Shown here: positions 11,118 through 22,194 of the stretch, piece after piece | How positions within the stretch are numbered: the stretch's first letter is position 1 | Layout: the number at the start of each line of letters is the position of its first letter | Notes under the pieces: model-generated | What the model saw: only the letters and a program-made list of their open reading frames with translations | The model's database searches: none | Told to the model about the DNA's origin: nothing | Source of the DNA: Cephalopachus bancanus | Lineage: Eukaryota > Chordata > Mammalia > Primates > Tarsiidae | Assembly: GCA_027257055.1 (NCBI GenBank) | Contig: JAPVLO010000019.1 | Location: 17,596,501-17,660,500 of the forward strand | Direction of reading: 5' to 3' | Length of the DNA stretch: 64,000 nt | Program-made: the position numbers and the translations under genes

Positions 11118-11303
11118 GTGAGCCCTCCTGCTGGTGCCAGTTCTCCCATACAGGGTTGTGTGTCTGCAAAGCAAGCTGCAAAGTCTAGTGTCCATATGAC
11201 GGTGCCAGTTTTCGACCTGACCTGTTCTGCAGCCTGATGTTGGGCTTTGCTCCTGGAGGGTAGTTCTCCATCCCCTCCCCCATTCTTTAAAGACATTTCC
11301 TTT

Positions 11304-11904
11304 GCTGGGCACAGGGGCTCATGCCTGTAATTGCAGCACTTTGAGAGGCCAAGGTGAGAGGACTGTCTGAGCTCAGAAGTTTGAGACCAGCCTGGGCAAT
11401 ATGGTGAGATTTAATCTTTACAATAAGCTAAAAAAAAAAATTAGTCAGGCTGGGCTTGGTGGCTCAGCCTGTAATCCCGCGCTTTGGGAGGCTAGAGGTG
11501 AGTGGATTGCCTGAGCCCACGGGTTCGAGACCCGCCTGGGCAATTTGGCGAAACCTCATCTCTACGATAAATAAAAAAATCAGCCAGGCGTGGTAGCGCA
11601 TGCCTGTAATTCCGGCTACTCGGAAGGCTGAGGTAGAAGGATCGCCGGAACCCAGCAGGCGAGGCTGCAGGTGGCTGGGAGTGGCCACTGCACTCCAGTC
11701 TGGGCAACAGAGTGAGACTCCAACTCAAAAAAAAAAAATTAGTCGGGCATGGTGGTGCACACCTGTAATTCCAGCTACTTGGAACTCTGAAGCAGAAGGA
11801 TTGCTGGAATCCAGCAGGTCAAGACTGTGGTGATGGAGATCATGCCACTGCACTCCAGCCTGGACAACAGAGTAAGACTCCAACTCAAAAAAAAAAAAAA
11901 AAAG
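11304..11904 (+). mobile_element. Older Alu split by a younger Alu
   Basis: Left arm to about 11446 and right arm 11739-11904 (TTAGTCGGGCATGGTGGTGC to poly(A)). TTAGTC at both junctions is the duplication of the inserted copy. Confidence 0.92.
11447..11738 (+). mobile_element. Alu nested in an Alu, same strand
   Basis: GGCTGGGCTTGGTGGCTCAG start, ACGGGTTCGAGACCCGC B-box region (one base from perfect), inserted at the middle A-rich linker of its host. Confidence 0.94.
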
Positions 11905-12391
11905 ACACTCCCTTCCTGCTGAATTAAGCCTTTCCCAGTTTATCACTGACAACTAAACACCTTAATAGATACCAGGGCTTGGGCCAGATTTTCAAAGTTT
12001 CCTTCTAGCTTCTAGTTCAGTGTTCTGCCATTCTAGAATTTGTCTTTGGATTGCTTAGTGCAGTGTCGGGCCCTAAATGAACGCTTATCCAGTAAATGAC
12101 AAAAGGGGCTGCAGGATCTCTGCCTTGGACTTTCCCTTGCTGTGCTTTTTATTATCTTATGCAATGATCTAGGAGACACCCACATGGAGGTAGCAGAGCC
12201 ACATCAGCAAGAAGCTGAGATGCTTTTGCACACCACCCTATAGTTTTATCAATGCTTTGACAAAGCGGTCAACAAGGGGGCCTTGTCTCCCGGCACGGTG
12301 CGTCTACAGGGTGATATGGACGATGGGGAAGCTGTGTGTTCTGTCCCCGAAGAACTGTAGTCTCATTAGGGAGAAGAGCCCAGCACATTTC
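11905..12391. other. Single-copy sequence
   Basis: No family recognised. Contains AACAAGGGGGCC near 12275, a poor CTCF-like match. Confidence 0.45.
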
Positions 12392-12405
12392 AAACTTTGA
12401 CTTCA

Positions 12406-12710
12406 GCTGGGCTCGGTGGCTCAGCCTGTAATCCCGCGCCTTGGGAGGCTGAGGTGAGTGGATTGCCTGAGCCCGCGGGTTCGAGACCCGCCTGGGCAAC
12501 TTGGCGAGACCTCATCTCTACAATAAATCAAAAAATTAGCTAGGCATGGTGGCGCACGCCTGCAGTTCCAGCTACTTGGAAGGCTGAGGCGGAAGCATTG
12601 CCGGAGCTCAGCAGGTTGAGGCTGCAGTGGCCGGGAGTGGCCACTGCACTCCAGTCTGGGTGACAGAGTGAGACTCCAACTCAAAAACAAAACAAAACAA
12701 AAAGACAAAT
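12406..12710 (+). mobile_element. Young-type Alu
   Basis: Perfect T-arm motif at 12475-12491 and GTGGCCGGGAGTGGCCAC hairpin. Exact 14-base duplication AAACTTTGACTTCA (12392-12405, 12711-12724). Tail is AAAACAAAACAAAACAAAAAG. Confidence 0.97.
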
Positions 12711-12755
12711 AAACTTTGACTTCAAACAATGTCAAAGAGACATAAAGCCTCGGGA

Positions 12756-13047
12756 GGCCGGGCTCAGTGGCTCAGCCTGTCATCCCAGCACTTTGGGAAG
12801 CGGAGGTGAGTGGATTGCCTGAGCCTGCAGGTTCGAGACTAGCCCGGGCAACTTGGCAAGACCTCATCTCTACAATAAATCAAAAATGAGCTGGGCATGA
12901 TAGCGTGCATCTGTAGTTCAGGCTATTTGGAAGGCTGAGGTGGAAGGATCACCGGAGCCCAGCAAGTTGATGCTGGGGTGGCCGTGAGTATGCCACTGCA
13001 CTTCAGCCTGGGTGATGGAGTGAGACTCCAACTCAAAAAAAAAAAAA
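12756..13047 (+). mobile_element. Alu dimer, intermediate type
   Basis: GCAGGTTCGAGACTAGC B-box region; right arm GTGGCCGTGAGTATGCCAC. Confidence 0.93.
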
Positions 13048-13128
13048 GACTCCAGAAAAGGAAAACTTGGTGAATAGGTAGGAAAAAAGAAGGTAGGAGG
13101 CAGAGTATGAAAGTTTGCATAGGATTTA

Positions 13129-14193
13129 TTATTTATTTTAAAATTTATTTATTATAAAGATATGGGCTACAATTCAATGTTAGGTATACAAACACTGATC
13201 ATGCAGGTATCCTTGTTGATGAGGTATGACCCTCCCTCTCCTAGCAGTTCCCCTCAACTGCCAGTCCCACCCCTCCTTCCCTGACAGTTTTCCACTACTG
13301 CCAATCGCTTTCTTATAGCATTATAATTGTTCAAGGTCACCTTATGAGTGAGCACATATGGAACTCAGTTCTTTGTTTCTGTGATAAATCACTGAGTATG
13401 ATCGACTCCAAATCCATCCAATTTGCTGCAAAGTTCATATATTTGTTCTTCTTTATGGCTGCATAATATTCCATTGTGTATATGTACCACATTTTCTTTT
13501 TCTTTTTTTTTTTGAGTTGGAGTCTCACTCTGTCATCCAGACCGGAGTGCAGTGGCCGCTCCCGGTCACCGCAGCCTCGACCTGCTGGGCCCCAGCGATC
13601 CTTCCGCCTCAGCCTTCCAAGTAGCTGGAACTACTGGCGCACGCTGCCACGCCCGGCTCATTTTGATTTATTGTAGAGATGAGGTCCTGCCAAGTTTCCC
13701 AGGTGGGTCTCGAACCCATGGGCTCAGGCAATCCACTCACCTCAGCCTCCCAAAGGCGCGGGATTACAGGCTGAACCACCGAGCCTGTCTCTCATTTTCT
13801 TATCCAGTCCAGCTTTGATGGGCAACACGATTGGTTCCCTGTTTTTGCTATTGTGAATAGAGCTGCAACAAACATATGTGTGCAAGTATCTTTTTTGTAG
13901 AATAATTTTAGTTCCTCCGGGTATATTCCCCATAGGGGAATTGCTGGGTCACATGTAAGGTCAATTTCTAGTTCTTTCAGAAATCGCCACACTGTCTTCC
14001 AAAGAGGTTGTACTAGTCTGCATTCCCACCAGCAGTGTAGAAGCGTTCCTTTTTCTCCACCTTCCTCGCTAGCATCTGTTGTTTGTTTTATTAACGATGG
14101 TCATTCTTACAGGGGTTAGGTGGTATGTCAGTGTGGTTTTGATTTGCATTTCTCTGATAATGAGTGAGACTGAGCACTTTTTCATGTGTCTGT
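13129..14193 (-). mobile_element. 5'-truncated L1, 3'UTR type B
   Basis: Antisense L1: AT-rich tail at the left, 3'UTR to about 13330, then the ORF2 C-terminal region, in which GGAACTCAGTTCTTTGTTTC and the complement of the ORF2-end phrases are visible. Near-perfect 20-base target duplications lie at 13109-13128 and 14194-14213 (one mismatch). An Alu sits inside. ORF2 is 5'-truncated and broken. Confidence 0.96.
13502..13788 (-). mobile_element. Alu nested in L1
   Basis: GAGTTGGAGTCTCACTCTGTC to CACCGAGCCTGT; flanked by (T)CATTTTCTT-type duplication within the L1. Confidence 0.94.
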
Positions 14194-14333
14194 GAAAGCT
14201 TGCATAGGATTTAGATAAGCAAGAGGAAATTCATGTTTGGTGGAACCAAGGATGCATTGGAGATGCGTTTGTCATGTGGGGCATCAGGCTCATGCTGTGA
14301 AGTGGCAGGAAGAGAGGCAAAGCCTTGTTTTCT

Positions 14334-14620
14334 GTTTTTTTTTTTTTTGAGTTGGAGTCTCACTCTCTCGCCCAGACTGGAGTGCAGTGGCCGCTCCCGG
14401 CCACCGCAGCCTCGACCTGCTGGGCTCCAGCGATCCTTCCGCCTCAGCCTTCCACGTAGCTGGAACTACAGGTGCGCGCTACCACGCCCGGCTAATTTTT
14501 GATTTATTGTAGAGATGAGGTCTCGCCAAGTTGCCCAGGCGGGTCTCGAACCCGCAGGCTCAGGCAATCCACTCACCTCAGCCTCCCAAGGTACGGGATT
14601 ACAGGCCACTGAGCCCGGCT
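14334..14620 (-). mobile_element. Young-type Alu
   Basis: Exact 12-base duplication GCCTTGTTTTCT (14322-14333 and 14621-14632); perfect T-arm motif at 14539-14555. Confidence 0.97.
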
Positions 14621-14639
14621 GCCTTGTTTTCTTTTAAAA

Positions 14640-15025
14640 TAATTTTTATAATTTTAATTTAATTTATTTTTTGAGAAGGGTTTTACTCCGTGAGATGGGG
14701 TTTTACTCCGTCGCCCAGGCTGGAGTACATGGTGTGATCATAGATCACTGAATTCTCTTACCTTACCCTACAGGAGTGCGCCACTATGCCTGGTTCATTT
14801 TTTAAAAAATATTTTTTCTTCTTTGTAGAGACAGGGTCTCGCCATGTTGCCCCAGCTTTCTTGAACTCCAGGTCTCAAGCAATCCTTTTGCCCTCAGCCT
14901 CTCAATGTGCTGGGATTACAGGCTTGAGCCACTGCAAATGGCTTATTTTTTAATTTTTATAGATTTGGGGAAACAAGTGCAGTTCTGTTACGGGCATATA
15001 TTGCAGAGTGATGAAGTCTGGGGAA
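14640..15025 (-). mobile_element. L1 3' remnant with inserted old AluJ
   Basis: 14640-14667 and 14946-15025 (TATAGATTTGGGGAAACAAG, GCAGTTCTGTTACGGGCAT) look like an antisense L1 3' end; 14668-14945 is an old antisense AluJ with GAGACAGGGTCTCGCCATGTT. Confidence 0.65.
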
Positions 15026-15148
15026 GCCTTGTTTTTGAGGGTCTTGATCTCTTAGACTGCGGGGAAGAGTACCTTCCATAGCTCACTTACAGGTTTTGAA
15101 AACAAATAAATCAACAAAGTCTGCCCACAACAGAGGAAATCACTTCTA

Positions 15149-15303
15149 GTCAGGCATGGTGGTGCACACCTGTAATCGGGAGGCTGAGGCAGGGGAATTG
15201 CTCAAGCCCAGGATTTCCAGGCTACAGCGAGCTATGATTGTGCCCCTGCACTTCAGCCTGGACTACAGAGCAAGATCCTGTCTCTAAACAAATAAAATAA
15301 AAT
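15149..15303 (+). mobile_element. Old Alu right-arm monomer
   Basis: GTCAGGCATGGTGGTGCACACC to CAAGATCCTGTCTCTAAACAAATAAAATA; ancestral-type sequence with an internal deletion. Confidence 0.8.
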
Positions 15304-15478
15304 ACATCACTAGACCTGGCTCAGAAGGGAGTCATTCAGAGAACAAGGAAGGATAATTCAATTCAGCAAGTGTTTTTGAGTGCTTACCATGTGCCAGACA
15401 CTGTTCTGGGCGCAGAGCTGCAACAATAAACAAAACATAGTTTGTTTTCAAAGCTTGTGTTCTATGAGAATCAAATAC
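15304..15478. other. MIR-like sequence
   Basis: AGTGCTTACCATGTGCCAGAC ACTGTTCTGGG is the typical MIR phrase, leading into the CA repeat. Confidence 0.55.

Positions 15479-15533
<55 letters not shown>
15479..15533 (+). repeat. (CA)n dinucleotide repeat
   Basis: About 27 CA units with one CCA interruption near 15508. Confidence 0.98.
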
Positions 15534-15537
15534 TATA

Positions 15538-16161
15538 CGAGAGGGGACCCCAAAGACCAAAACGGTCTTTTGGAGGTTGGGCCCTGTAGTACAGGCTTCC
15601 CCCACTAGGAGAGTGTTCTAGGAACCCATTGGCATCCATGTACCAGCTAGCATTGTTGTGAGAGGCTGCATTTAGCTTAAGTGAATTTTGTTTTTTGAGA
15701 TTCTTTCAACCCGTTTGCCCATTTCTTTTTTTTTTTTTTTTTTTTTGAGTTGGAGTCTCACTCTGTCACCCAGGCTGGAGGGCAGTGGCACGCTCCCAGC
15801 CACCGCAGCCTCGACCTGCTGGGCTCTGGTGATCCTTCTGCCTCAGCCTTCAAGTAGCTGGAACTACAGGCACACGCTACCATACCCAGCTAATTTTTGA
15901 TTTTTTGTAGAGACGAGGTCTTGCCAAGTTGCCTGGGTGGGTCTCAAACCCGTGGGCTCAGGCAATCCACTCTCCTCGGCCTTCCAAAGTGCTGGGATTA
16001 CAGGCTGAGCCACCGAGCCTGGCCCCGTTTGCCCATTTCATGATGGATGATTTATGAGTGCACCTGTACCCATCATGCTGAGTCTTCAGCAGTTTTTGAC
16101 CAAAAATGGCTTAACCCTTGCACCCACCCTCCCTATTCACCCAATTGTTCCCCAGGCAACT
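15538..16161 (+). mobile_element. Mariner-like DNA transposon, copy 1 (3' truncated)
   Basis: Begins after TA (15536-15537) with the inverted-repeat end CGAGAGGGGACCCCAAAG, immediately beside the CA repeat. It shares a non-coding 5' part with the copy at 34.2 kb, then jumps directly into the C-terminal part of a transposase: APVPIMLSLQQFLTKNGLT and a degraded PPYSP block. The position of the third catalytic Asp of the mariner DD34D triad reads Asn. An Alu interrupts it, another Alu cuts it off at 16161, and no 3' inverted repeat is seen. Confidence 0.8.
15726..16024 (-). mobile_element. Alu nested in the mariner
   Basis: Exact 15-base duplication CCGTTTGCCCATTTC (15711-15725, 16025-16039). 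Intermediate-type sequence with GTGGGTCTCAAACCCGTG. Confidence 0.97.
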
Positions 16162-16434
16162 TTTTTTTTGTTTTTTGAGTTGGAGTCTCGCTCTTGTCGC
16201 CCAGGCTGGAATACAGCATTGACCCGCTGGGCTCCAGCAATCCTTCTGCCTTAGTCTTCCAAGCAACTAGAACTACAGGTGTGCACTACCACACCTAGCT
16301 AATGTTTTGATTTATTGCAGAGATGAGATCTTGTCAAGTTGGCGGGGTTGGTCTTGAACCCCCTGGTTGAGGCAATCCACTGGCCTCAGCCTCCCAAAGT
16401 GCTGGGATTATGGACTTAACCACCGAGCCTGGCT
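16162..16434 (-). mobile_element. Alu dimer, internally deleted
   Basis: GAGTTGGAGTCTCGCTCTTGTC to CACCGAGCCTGGC; about 25 bases are missing in the right arm (GGAATACAGCATTGACCCGC). Confidence 0.9.
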
Positions 16435-16446
16435 CCCAAACGACTA

Positions 16447-16737
16447 TTTTTTTTTTTTTGAGTTGAAGTCTCTCTCTGTCACCCAGACTGGAGTGCAGTG
16501 GCTGTTCCTGGCCACCACAGCCTCGACCTGCTGGGCTCTGGCGATCCTTCCGCCTCAGCCTTCCAAGTAGCTGGAACAATAGGCGCGCGCTACAACGCCC
16601 GGCTGATTTTTGATTTATTGTAGAGATGAGGTCTCGCCAAGTTGCCCAGGCTGGTCTCGAACCTGCGGGCTCAGGCAATCCACTCACCTCAGCCTCCCAA
16701 AGGTGCGGGATTACAGGCTGAGCCACTGAGCCCGGCC
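16447..16737 (-). mobile_element. Alu dimer directly after another Alu
   Basis: Poly(T), GAGTTGAAGTCTCTCTCTG, to CACTGAGCCCGGCC. Same orientation as its neighbour; apparently inserted at an A/T run beside it. Confidence 0.93.
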
Positions 16738-17228
16738 ACCTCTAAGCTTTTACCTGTCTTTGACTACATGAACAGAGCACGGATTTTCCACAAGTGACGA
16801 TCATGCTTACAGCTAGTGACGTCTTCTTCAGGAGTTAGTGCTTTTGAAAAGCTACTTGGGCAATGTCAGCAATTTCCACTCTCAGTAGGTTTGCCCATGG
16901 TTCTGTAATTCTTATATCTGGTTTGTTCCTGGTTTGGCCGTGGCTTGACCATCACTGATAGCGAAGATCTGGTGCCTGCACAGCTGTGACTGCACCAAAC
17001 GTTACTGGAAACAGCTCTCAGCTTCTCTCCTTCCCTTTAAGAATACCACAAAGGTGTTGTTTGCCTGCAACCCCAGTTTTCTTAGCAGCCAGTGCTATGA
17101 GCATACACTCTTTTCCAGCATCGCCTATTAGACTTCTCCCTCTGCATTGCCACCACACACCACCTTTGGTTGTCACTAGGTGATCTGAAGTGGGGGAATC
17201 TCTTTGGGATTTTATAAGAAGATTAACG
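16738..17228. other. Single-copy sequence
   Basis: No continuation of the mariner was found here. Nothing else recognised. Confidence 0.45.
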
Positions 17229-17522
17229 GGCTGGGCTCGGTGGCTCAGCCTGTAATCCCAGTACTTTGGGAGGCCGAGGTGAGTGGATTTCCTGAGCCTG
17301 CGGGTTCGAGACCCGCCCAGGCAACTTGGCGAGACCTCATCTCTACAATAGATCAAAAAATTAGCCGGGCGTGGTAGCGTGTGCCTGTAGTTCCGACTAC
17401 TTGGAAGGCTGAGGTGGAAGGATCACCTGAACCCAGCAGGTCGAGGCTGCGGTGGCCGGGAGCGGCCACTGCACTCCAGTCTGGGTGACAGAGAGAGACT
17501 CCAACTCAAAAAAAAAAAAAAA
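17229..17522 (+). mobile_element. Young-type Alu
   Basis: Perfect T-arm motif at 17300-17316 and perfect right-arm hairpin; AAGATTA(A/G)C flanks both sides. Confidence 0.95.
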
Positions 17523-17528
17523 AGATTA

Positions 17529-17850
<322 letters not shown>

Positions 17851-18184
17851 AGGGCAGGTTTTGAAGAAATCAGGGACACATGTCCAAGGCCTGGCCAATC
17901 TCAGGCAGATGGGACTGCCAGGCTGCCTCTCAGAAACCCTGTGTCAGCTGAGCCTCAAGGGCAGCTCCCTGGAAGGGCTCCGGATATCCTGGTAAGAGAG
18001 AGACTTACAGAGGCTCTGCCTCTAGCTTTGCTGGCTCTGACTGAAGTGCTGACATCCTCCAATTGCTCCCACCCCACCCGGGCTCTGCAGCTTCTCGGTC
18101 ATGTCATGCCCTTGCTGTGTGTCCCTCTACCTCACACACTTGGTGGCTATGCCCTGGGATGTATTTCGGTGGAACCTTAAGCAC
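17851..18184. other. Single-copy block with a strong donor-like site
   Basis: ATATCCTG|GTAAGAG at 17992 is a strong splice-donor match, with the pyrimidine-rich CTGCCTCTCAG about 60 bases upstream. The short open reading between them (LCQLSLKGSSLEGLRIS) is not recognised. Confidence 0.3.
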
Positions 18185-18380
18185 ATGGGTTCTGAGTCAG
18201 ACTGCCCGGCTTCCTTTCTGACTCTGGAACTTGGGTAAGTGACTTGACATCTCCAGGCCTCAGTTTTATTACCTACAAAATGAGAGTAAATGTAGTTTCT
18301 ACTTCAAAAGACAGTTATAAGGTTTACATGTGTAAAAGACACAAAGCTGTTAGACTCATTAATGCATGAAAAGCATCTAG
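18185..18380 (+). mobile_element. MIR
   Basis: GGTTCTGAGTCAGACTGCCCG, CTCCAGGCCTCAGTTTTATTA and CTACAAAATGAGAGTAA follow the MIR consensus order. Confidence 0.8.
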
Positions 18381-18696
18381 CACTTATTGATATAAATGAC
18401 TCCACGAGATTTGTTGTCTCTATCTCAAGGTCTGGTGGAGTCTCCCAGGTGTTTGTCCATCTCCGGCCAGAGATCCTTTCAGTGTGAATTATACTTGGCA
18501 GACATAGGAACTCCCTTTCTTTCCAGGAATAAAACAAGTGAATGAATGAGTGAATGAATGAATGAACAAATAAAACTTTAGATCTTCAAGCCAGTGGATG
18601 ACTCCTCCAGTGGGATGACTTTGCCTTTGCAAAGTCACCCCTTTGTAACCCATCTCCCTGAAGTTACAGCTTCCTTTTGCCATAAGAGGAGATTTC

Positions 18697-18996
18697 GACT
18701 GCGCTCGGTGGCTCAGCCCGTAATCCCAGCACTTTGGGAGGCCGAGGCTTGAGGACTGCCTGAGCCTATGGGTTCAAGACCCACCCGGGCAACTTGATGA
18801 GACTTCGTCTCTGCAATAAATCAAAAATTAGCCAGGTGTGGTAGCGTGCGTCTGTAGTTCCGGCTACTTGGAAGGGTGAGGCGGAAGGATCGCCAGAGCC
18901 CAGCAGGTCGAGGCTGTGGTGGCTGAGAGCATGCCACTGCACTCCAGTCTGGGCGACCAAGTGAAACTCCAACTCAAAAAAAAAAAAAAAAAAAAG
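18697..18996 (+). mobile_element. Alu dimer
   Basis: GCGCTCGGTGGCTCAGCCCG start; A tail of about 21. Confidence 0.93.
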
Positions 18997-19400
18997 GAGA
19001 GTTTCAGATGGGAGAGAGTACAGAAAGATGATCTGGGCAAACTAAGACCCTCAGTGAGTACATACACTTGGTCATGCTCTAAACAGGATATGATTTCTGC
19101 CCTCTAGGAAATGACAGTTATGTTAAAAGACAAGGTGGGGGAAAATGAGCTATTGAATCACAGGGGAGTTAGAGAAGGAGAATATTGCTGAGGTTTGGAG
19201 TGTTCTTGGAGAAAGTCTTCACTGCAGAGATGGGACTTCATGAGTGGGTACAGGTGAAAGGGACATCATTTCAGGGGGCGGGTAGACACCAAGGTAAGGA
19301 GGAACATGATCTATGTTTCCATGGAGAAAGCCAGGGGAAGTGCCTTTACTTCCCAAGGAGCTCCCAAACCAAGGAAAGAAGTCTGGATCTACAGGACACT
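18997..19400. other. Single-copy sequence
   Basis: Its ATGATTTCTGCCCTCTAGGAA phrase recurs at about 21090, and AGGGAGAGTACAG-type sequence recurs near 20990, so this and the 20.9-21.1 kb stretch look like copies of an old duplicated segment. Confidence 0.45.
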
Positions 19401-19411
19401 AGAGAACTCTT

Positions 19412-19699
19412 TTTTTTTTTTGAGTTGGAGTCTCACTCTGTCGCCCAGACTGGAGTGCAGTGGCTGTTCCTGGCCACCACAGCCTCGCCCTGCTGGGCTC
19501 CAGCGATCCTTCCGCCTCAGCCTTCCAATCAGCCGGAACTACAGGCACATGCCATCATGTCCAGCTAATTTTTGATTTATTGTAGAGACCAGGTCTCGCC
19601 AAGTTGCCCAGGCGGGTCTCGAACCCGCGGGTTCAGGCAATCCACTCTCCTCGGCCTCCCAGAGTGCTGGGATGACAGGCTGAACCACCGAGCCCGGCC
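19412..19699 (-). mobile_element. Young-type Alu
   Basis: Duplication AGAGAACTCTT (about 19401-19411 and 19700-19710); perfect T-arm motif at 19612-19628. Confidence 0.97.
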
Positions 19700-19891
19700 A
19701 GAGAACTCTTAACCATCCTCAAATTATAAGCATTTAGTAAGGGACAGGTTTAACTAATAGTTATCAAGGCAATATTTTACAAATACATATTATCTTATAT
19801 TCTTCACAGTGACACTAAAAGAAGTTTTTCTGCACGTATTTTACAGATGGAATTAGGAGCGCAAAAGGTTTACTTATAAATTCCAGGTTCA

Positions 19892-20188
19892 GCCGGGCTC
19901 GGTGGCTCAGCCTGTAATCCCATGCCTTTGGGAGGCTGAGGTGAGTGGATTGCCTGAGCCCGCGGGTTCGAGACCCGCCTGGGCAGGCGAGACTTCATCT
20001 CTACAATAAATCAAAATATTAGCCGGGCATGGTGGTGCGCGCCTATAATTCCGGCTACTCGGAAGGCTGAGGCGGAAGGATCGCCGGAGCCCAGCAGGTC
20101 GAGGCTGTGGTGGCCGGGAGCAGCCACTGCACTCCAGTCTGGGAGACAGAGTGAGACTCTAACTCAAAAAAAAATAAAAAAATAAAAA
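19892..20188 (+). mobile_element. Young-type Alu, delta-4 subfamily
   Basis: Perfect T-arm at 19962-19978 followed by CCTGGGCAGGCGAGAC (ACTT deleted). Target duplication AAATTCCAGGTTC on both sides. Confidence 0.97.
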
Positions 20189-20199
20189 ATAAATTCCAG

Positions 20200-21130
20200 G
20201 TTCCTGCTCCTTACCCTTCCTTTCATCTCCCCTGTGTCACCAGCCCGAATTGTCTGGCTACTACCAGGAGCTGTAGCATCTGTAGCCAAAAGCTTCTTTG
20301 CTACGCTAATGCAATTGCAGTTCCCCAGGGTGGATTGTAGGAAATCAGACTGGCTTGGCACTTGCTCTCTGGTTCAGGCAGTGGGGAAGGGCAGGAAAAT
20401 TGCTGGTTATATTTAGTGTCAGAAGCTTAGGGGGGAGGTGCTGGGGGCTTGGCAGAATTTCCTCACAGCTTGGAGGCCTCTGGAGGCCTGGGGCACTGCC
20501 TGCCTGATTCCCAGAGCTCAGGCACAGATGGCCCCTGTCACTCCTTGAATTGGGGTGTGTGTGGGGGTTCTCACTCCGGTGAGTCTAGTGGGAGGGCTCT
20601 CCAGAGGCCTCTGCCCAGCTGGCCACCTCCTGCCCGAAACTGTTTAGTCCAGAACAGGCAGGGAGAGTGAGCATATGGGCCACAGCCTTTGGGCCTCAAG
20701 GTGCAAATTCTGTCCCAATCTCCATCATCTTGGGCAGGGGAGGAGAGACACCTCTTTATTAGACAGCTGTTCGTTTGGCGATTAACCTGGGGGCTTGGAA
20801 GGCACTCAGGCTTATGCCAGAGCGTGGCAGCCGTCTCTGCCGCTGAGATCGTTGGGGGATGGAGAGAAGTCCCTGGAAGCAGAGAGATCTTCAAACAAGT
20901 GGCTGAGTCCTCCTGTGTACACATCTCCCTGAAGTGACAGCTTCATTTTGCCTGTATAGAGAAGAACTCATAAGAGACTTTAGGGTGAGGGAGAGTACAG
21001 GAAAATGGTCTTATGCAAACTGAGGCCCTCAATTAATACATATACTTAGCCTTGCACTAGACCATGAGGTGATGTAAAAATAAACACCATATGATTTCTG
21101 CCCTCTAGGAACTTACAGTTCTGGCATTTT
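20200..21130. other. Single-copy block
   Basis: No Alu for almost 1 kb. 20900-21115 resembles 18640-19110 (GTGACAGCTTCATTTTGCC versus GTTACAGCTTCCTTTTGCC; ATGATTTCTGCCCTCTAGGAA in both), an old segmental or repeat-derived duplication. Confidence 0.5.
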
Positions 21131-21154
21131 TATTTTTATCTATACTGATTTATT

Positions 21155-21258
21155 TATTTTTAGAGATAGGATTTTGCTGTGTTGCTCAGGCTGGTCTCAA
21201 ACTCTTGACCTAAAACAATCCTCCCACCTTGGCCTCCCAAAGTGCTGGGATTACAGAC
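21155..21258 (-). mobile_element. Old Alu left-arm fragment
   Basis: TTTTGCTGTGTTGCTCAGGC to AAGTGCTGGGATTACAGAC, ancestral type without right arm. Confidence 0.8.
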
Positions 21259-21770
21259 AGGATTTGAGCTGTGGGTGAAGGGGCCATTTGGAAAGGATAT
21301 CCTGGTCCAGAGAGAATGAAGTGAGCACTTCCCCAGAGTCTGTGCTGTGGTCCAAAGCTACAGGGGAGCACTCCAGAGCAAATGTTCCAAGAGAAACCGC
21401 TCAACTGGTCTTCTCCTGAGGCTACTTCCAGCAGCCTTTGATCTCTAAGGCAGACATTCCCACTGCACAAAGACTGCTCTGTGCCTCCCGAAGGTGCTTG
21501 GGGCAGGAAATGGTGGGTGGAACAGTCCCTGTCACCAACAGGGCTGTCATTTCACGCTGATGTGGAGCCTCAGAAACCAAATGGGCTAGAGAATGAAGCC
21601 TGTGTGGGAGGCAGTTCCACCCGAGCTCCCAAACCAGGGTGCCGGCTTTGGGACCATCCGGAAACTCCCATGGTCACAGTGATAAGGGACGTGAGGAAGA
21701 GGGTGAGAGGGACGGGCTGGGAAGGGGTAGATTGTAGGGGTCAAAAGAGAAACAGTCACACACACACCTG
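21259..21770. other. Single-copy sequence
   Basis: A 135-codon open frame covers 21481-21888 but runs into a MIR and matches no family known to me; treated as chance. Confidence 0.4.
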
Positions 21771-21774
21771 CAGT

Positions 21775-21965
21775 TTGGGTTCTTGTTCTTCCAGATTATC
21801 CTCAGGTAAATGCTTCAACCTTACCAAGCCTCAGTTTCTTGAGAGGAAAATGGCGGAAATACCACTCACCTCGATGGGGTTGATCTGAGGAGTAAATGAG
21901 CTAATATTGGTAAATGTGCTATGTAAACTGTCAGCTACTATAAAATGTCATTTTTGCTGTTGGAT
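21775..21965 (+). mobile_element. MIR
   Basis: AAGCCTCAGTTTCTTGAGAGG then GGAGTAAATGAGCTAATATTG, the 3' half of MIR. Confidence 0.75.
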
Positions 21966-22194
21966 TGTTTATTGTTATGAAGAGAAGACATGGTCAGGAC
22001 ACGCTGGGGCCTTCCTGGAGCTCCCTGGGCCAGAAAAGGGTTGAGCAGTGCTGACCATGCTGGAGTAGGATTCTAGTTTGGAATCAACAAGAAAGGAAAA
22101 AGATATGCCTTACTTTCTGAGCAGCAGAACTTCTTGTTTCAGTAGGTGGAGAGATTATGGGATAAAAAGCAGCACCCTCAGACAGTCCCAACAC

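Noticed and set aside
12265..12285. CTCF-like AACAAGGGGGCC
   Set aside because: Misses two key positions of the core; not comparable to the pair at 50.9-51.0 kb.
17992..18000. Exon ending at the strong donor CTG|GTAAGAG
   Set aside because: Upstream acceptor is weak, the possible coding part is under 60 bases and unrecognised; kept only as a note in the block description.
21481..21888. 135-codon open frame
   Set aside because: Runs into a MIR; composition irregular; no family recognised.
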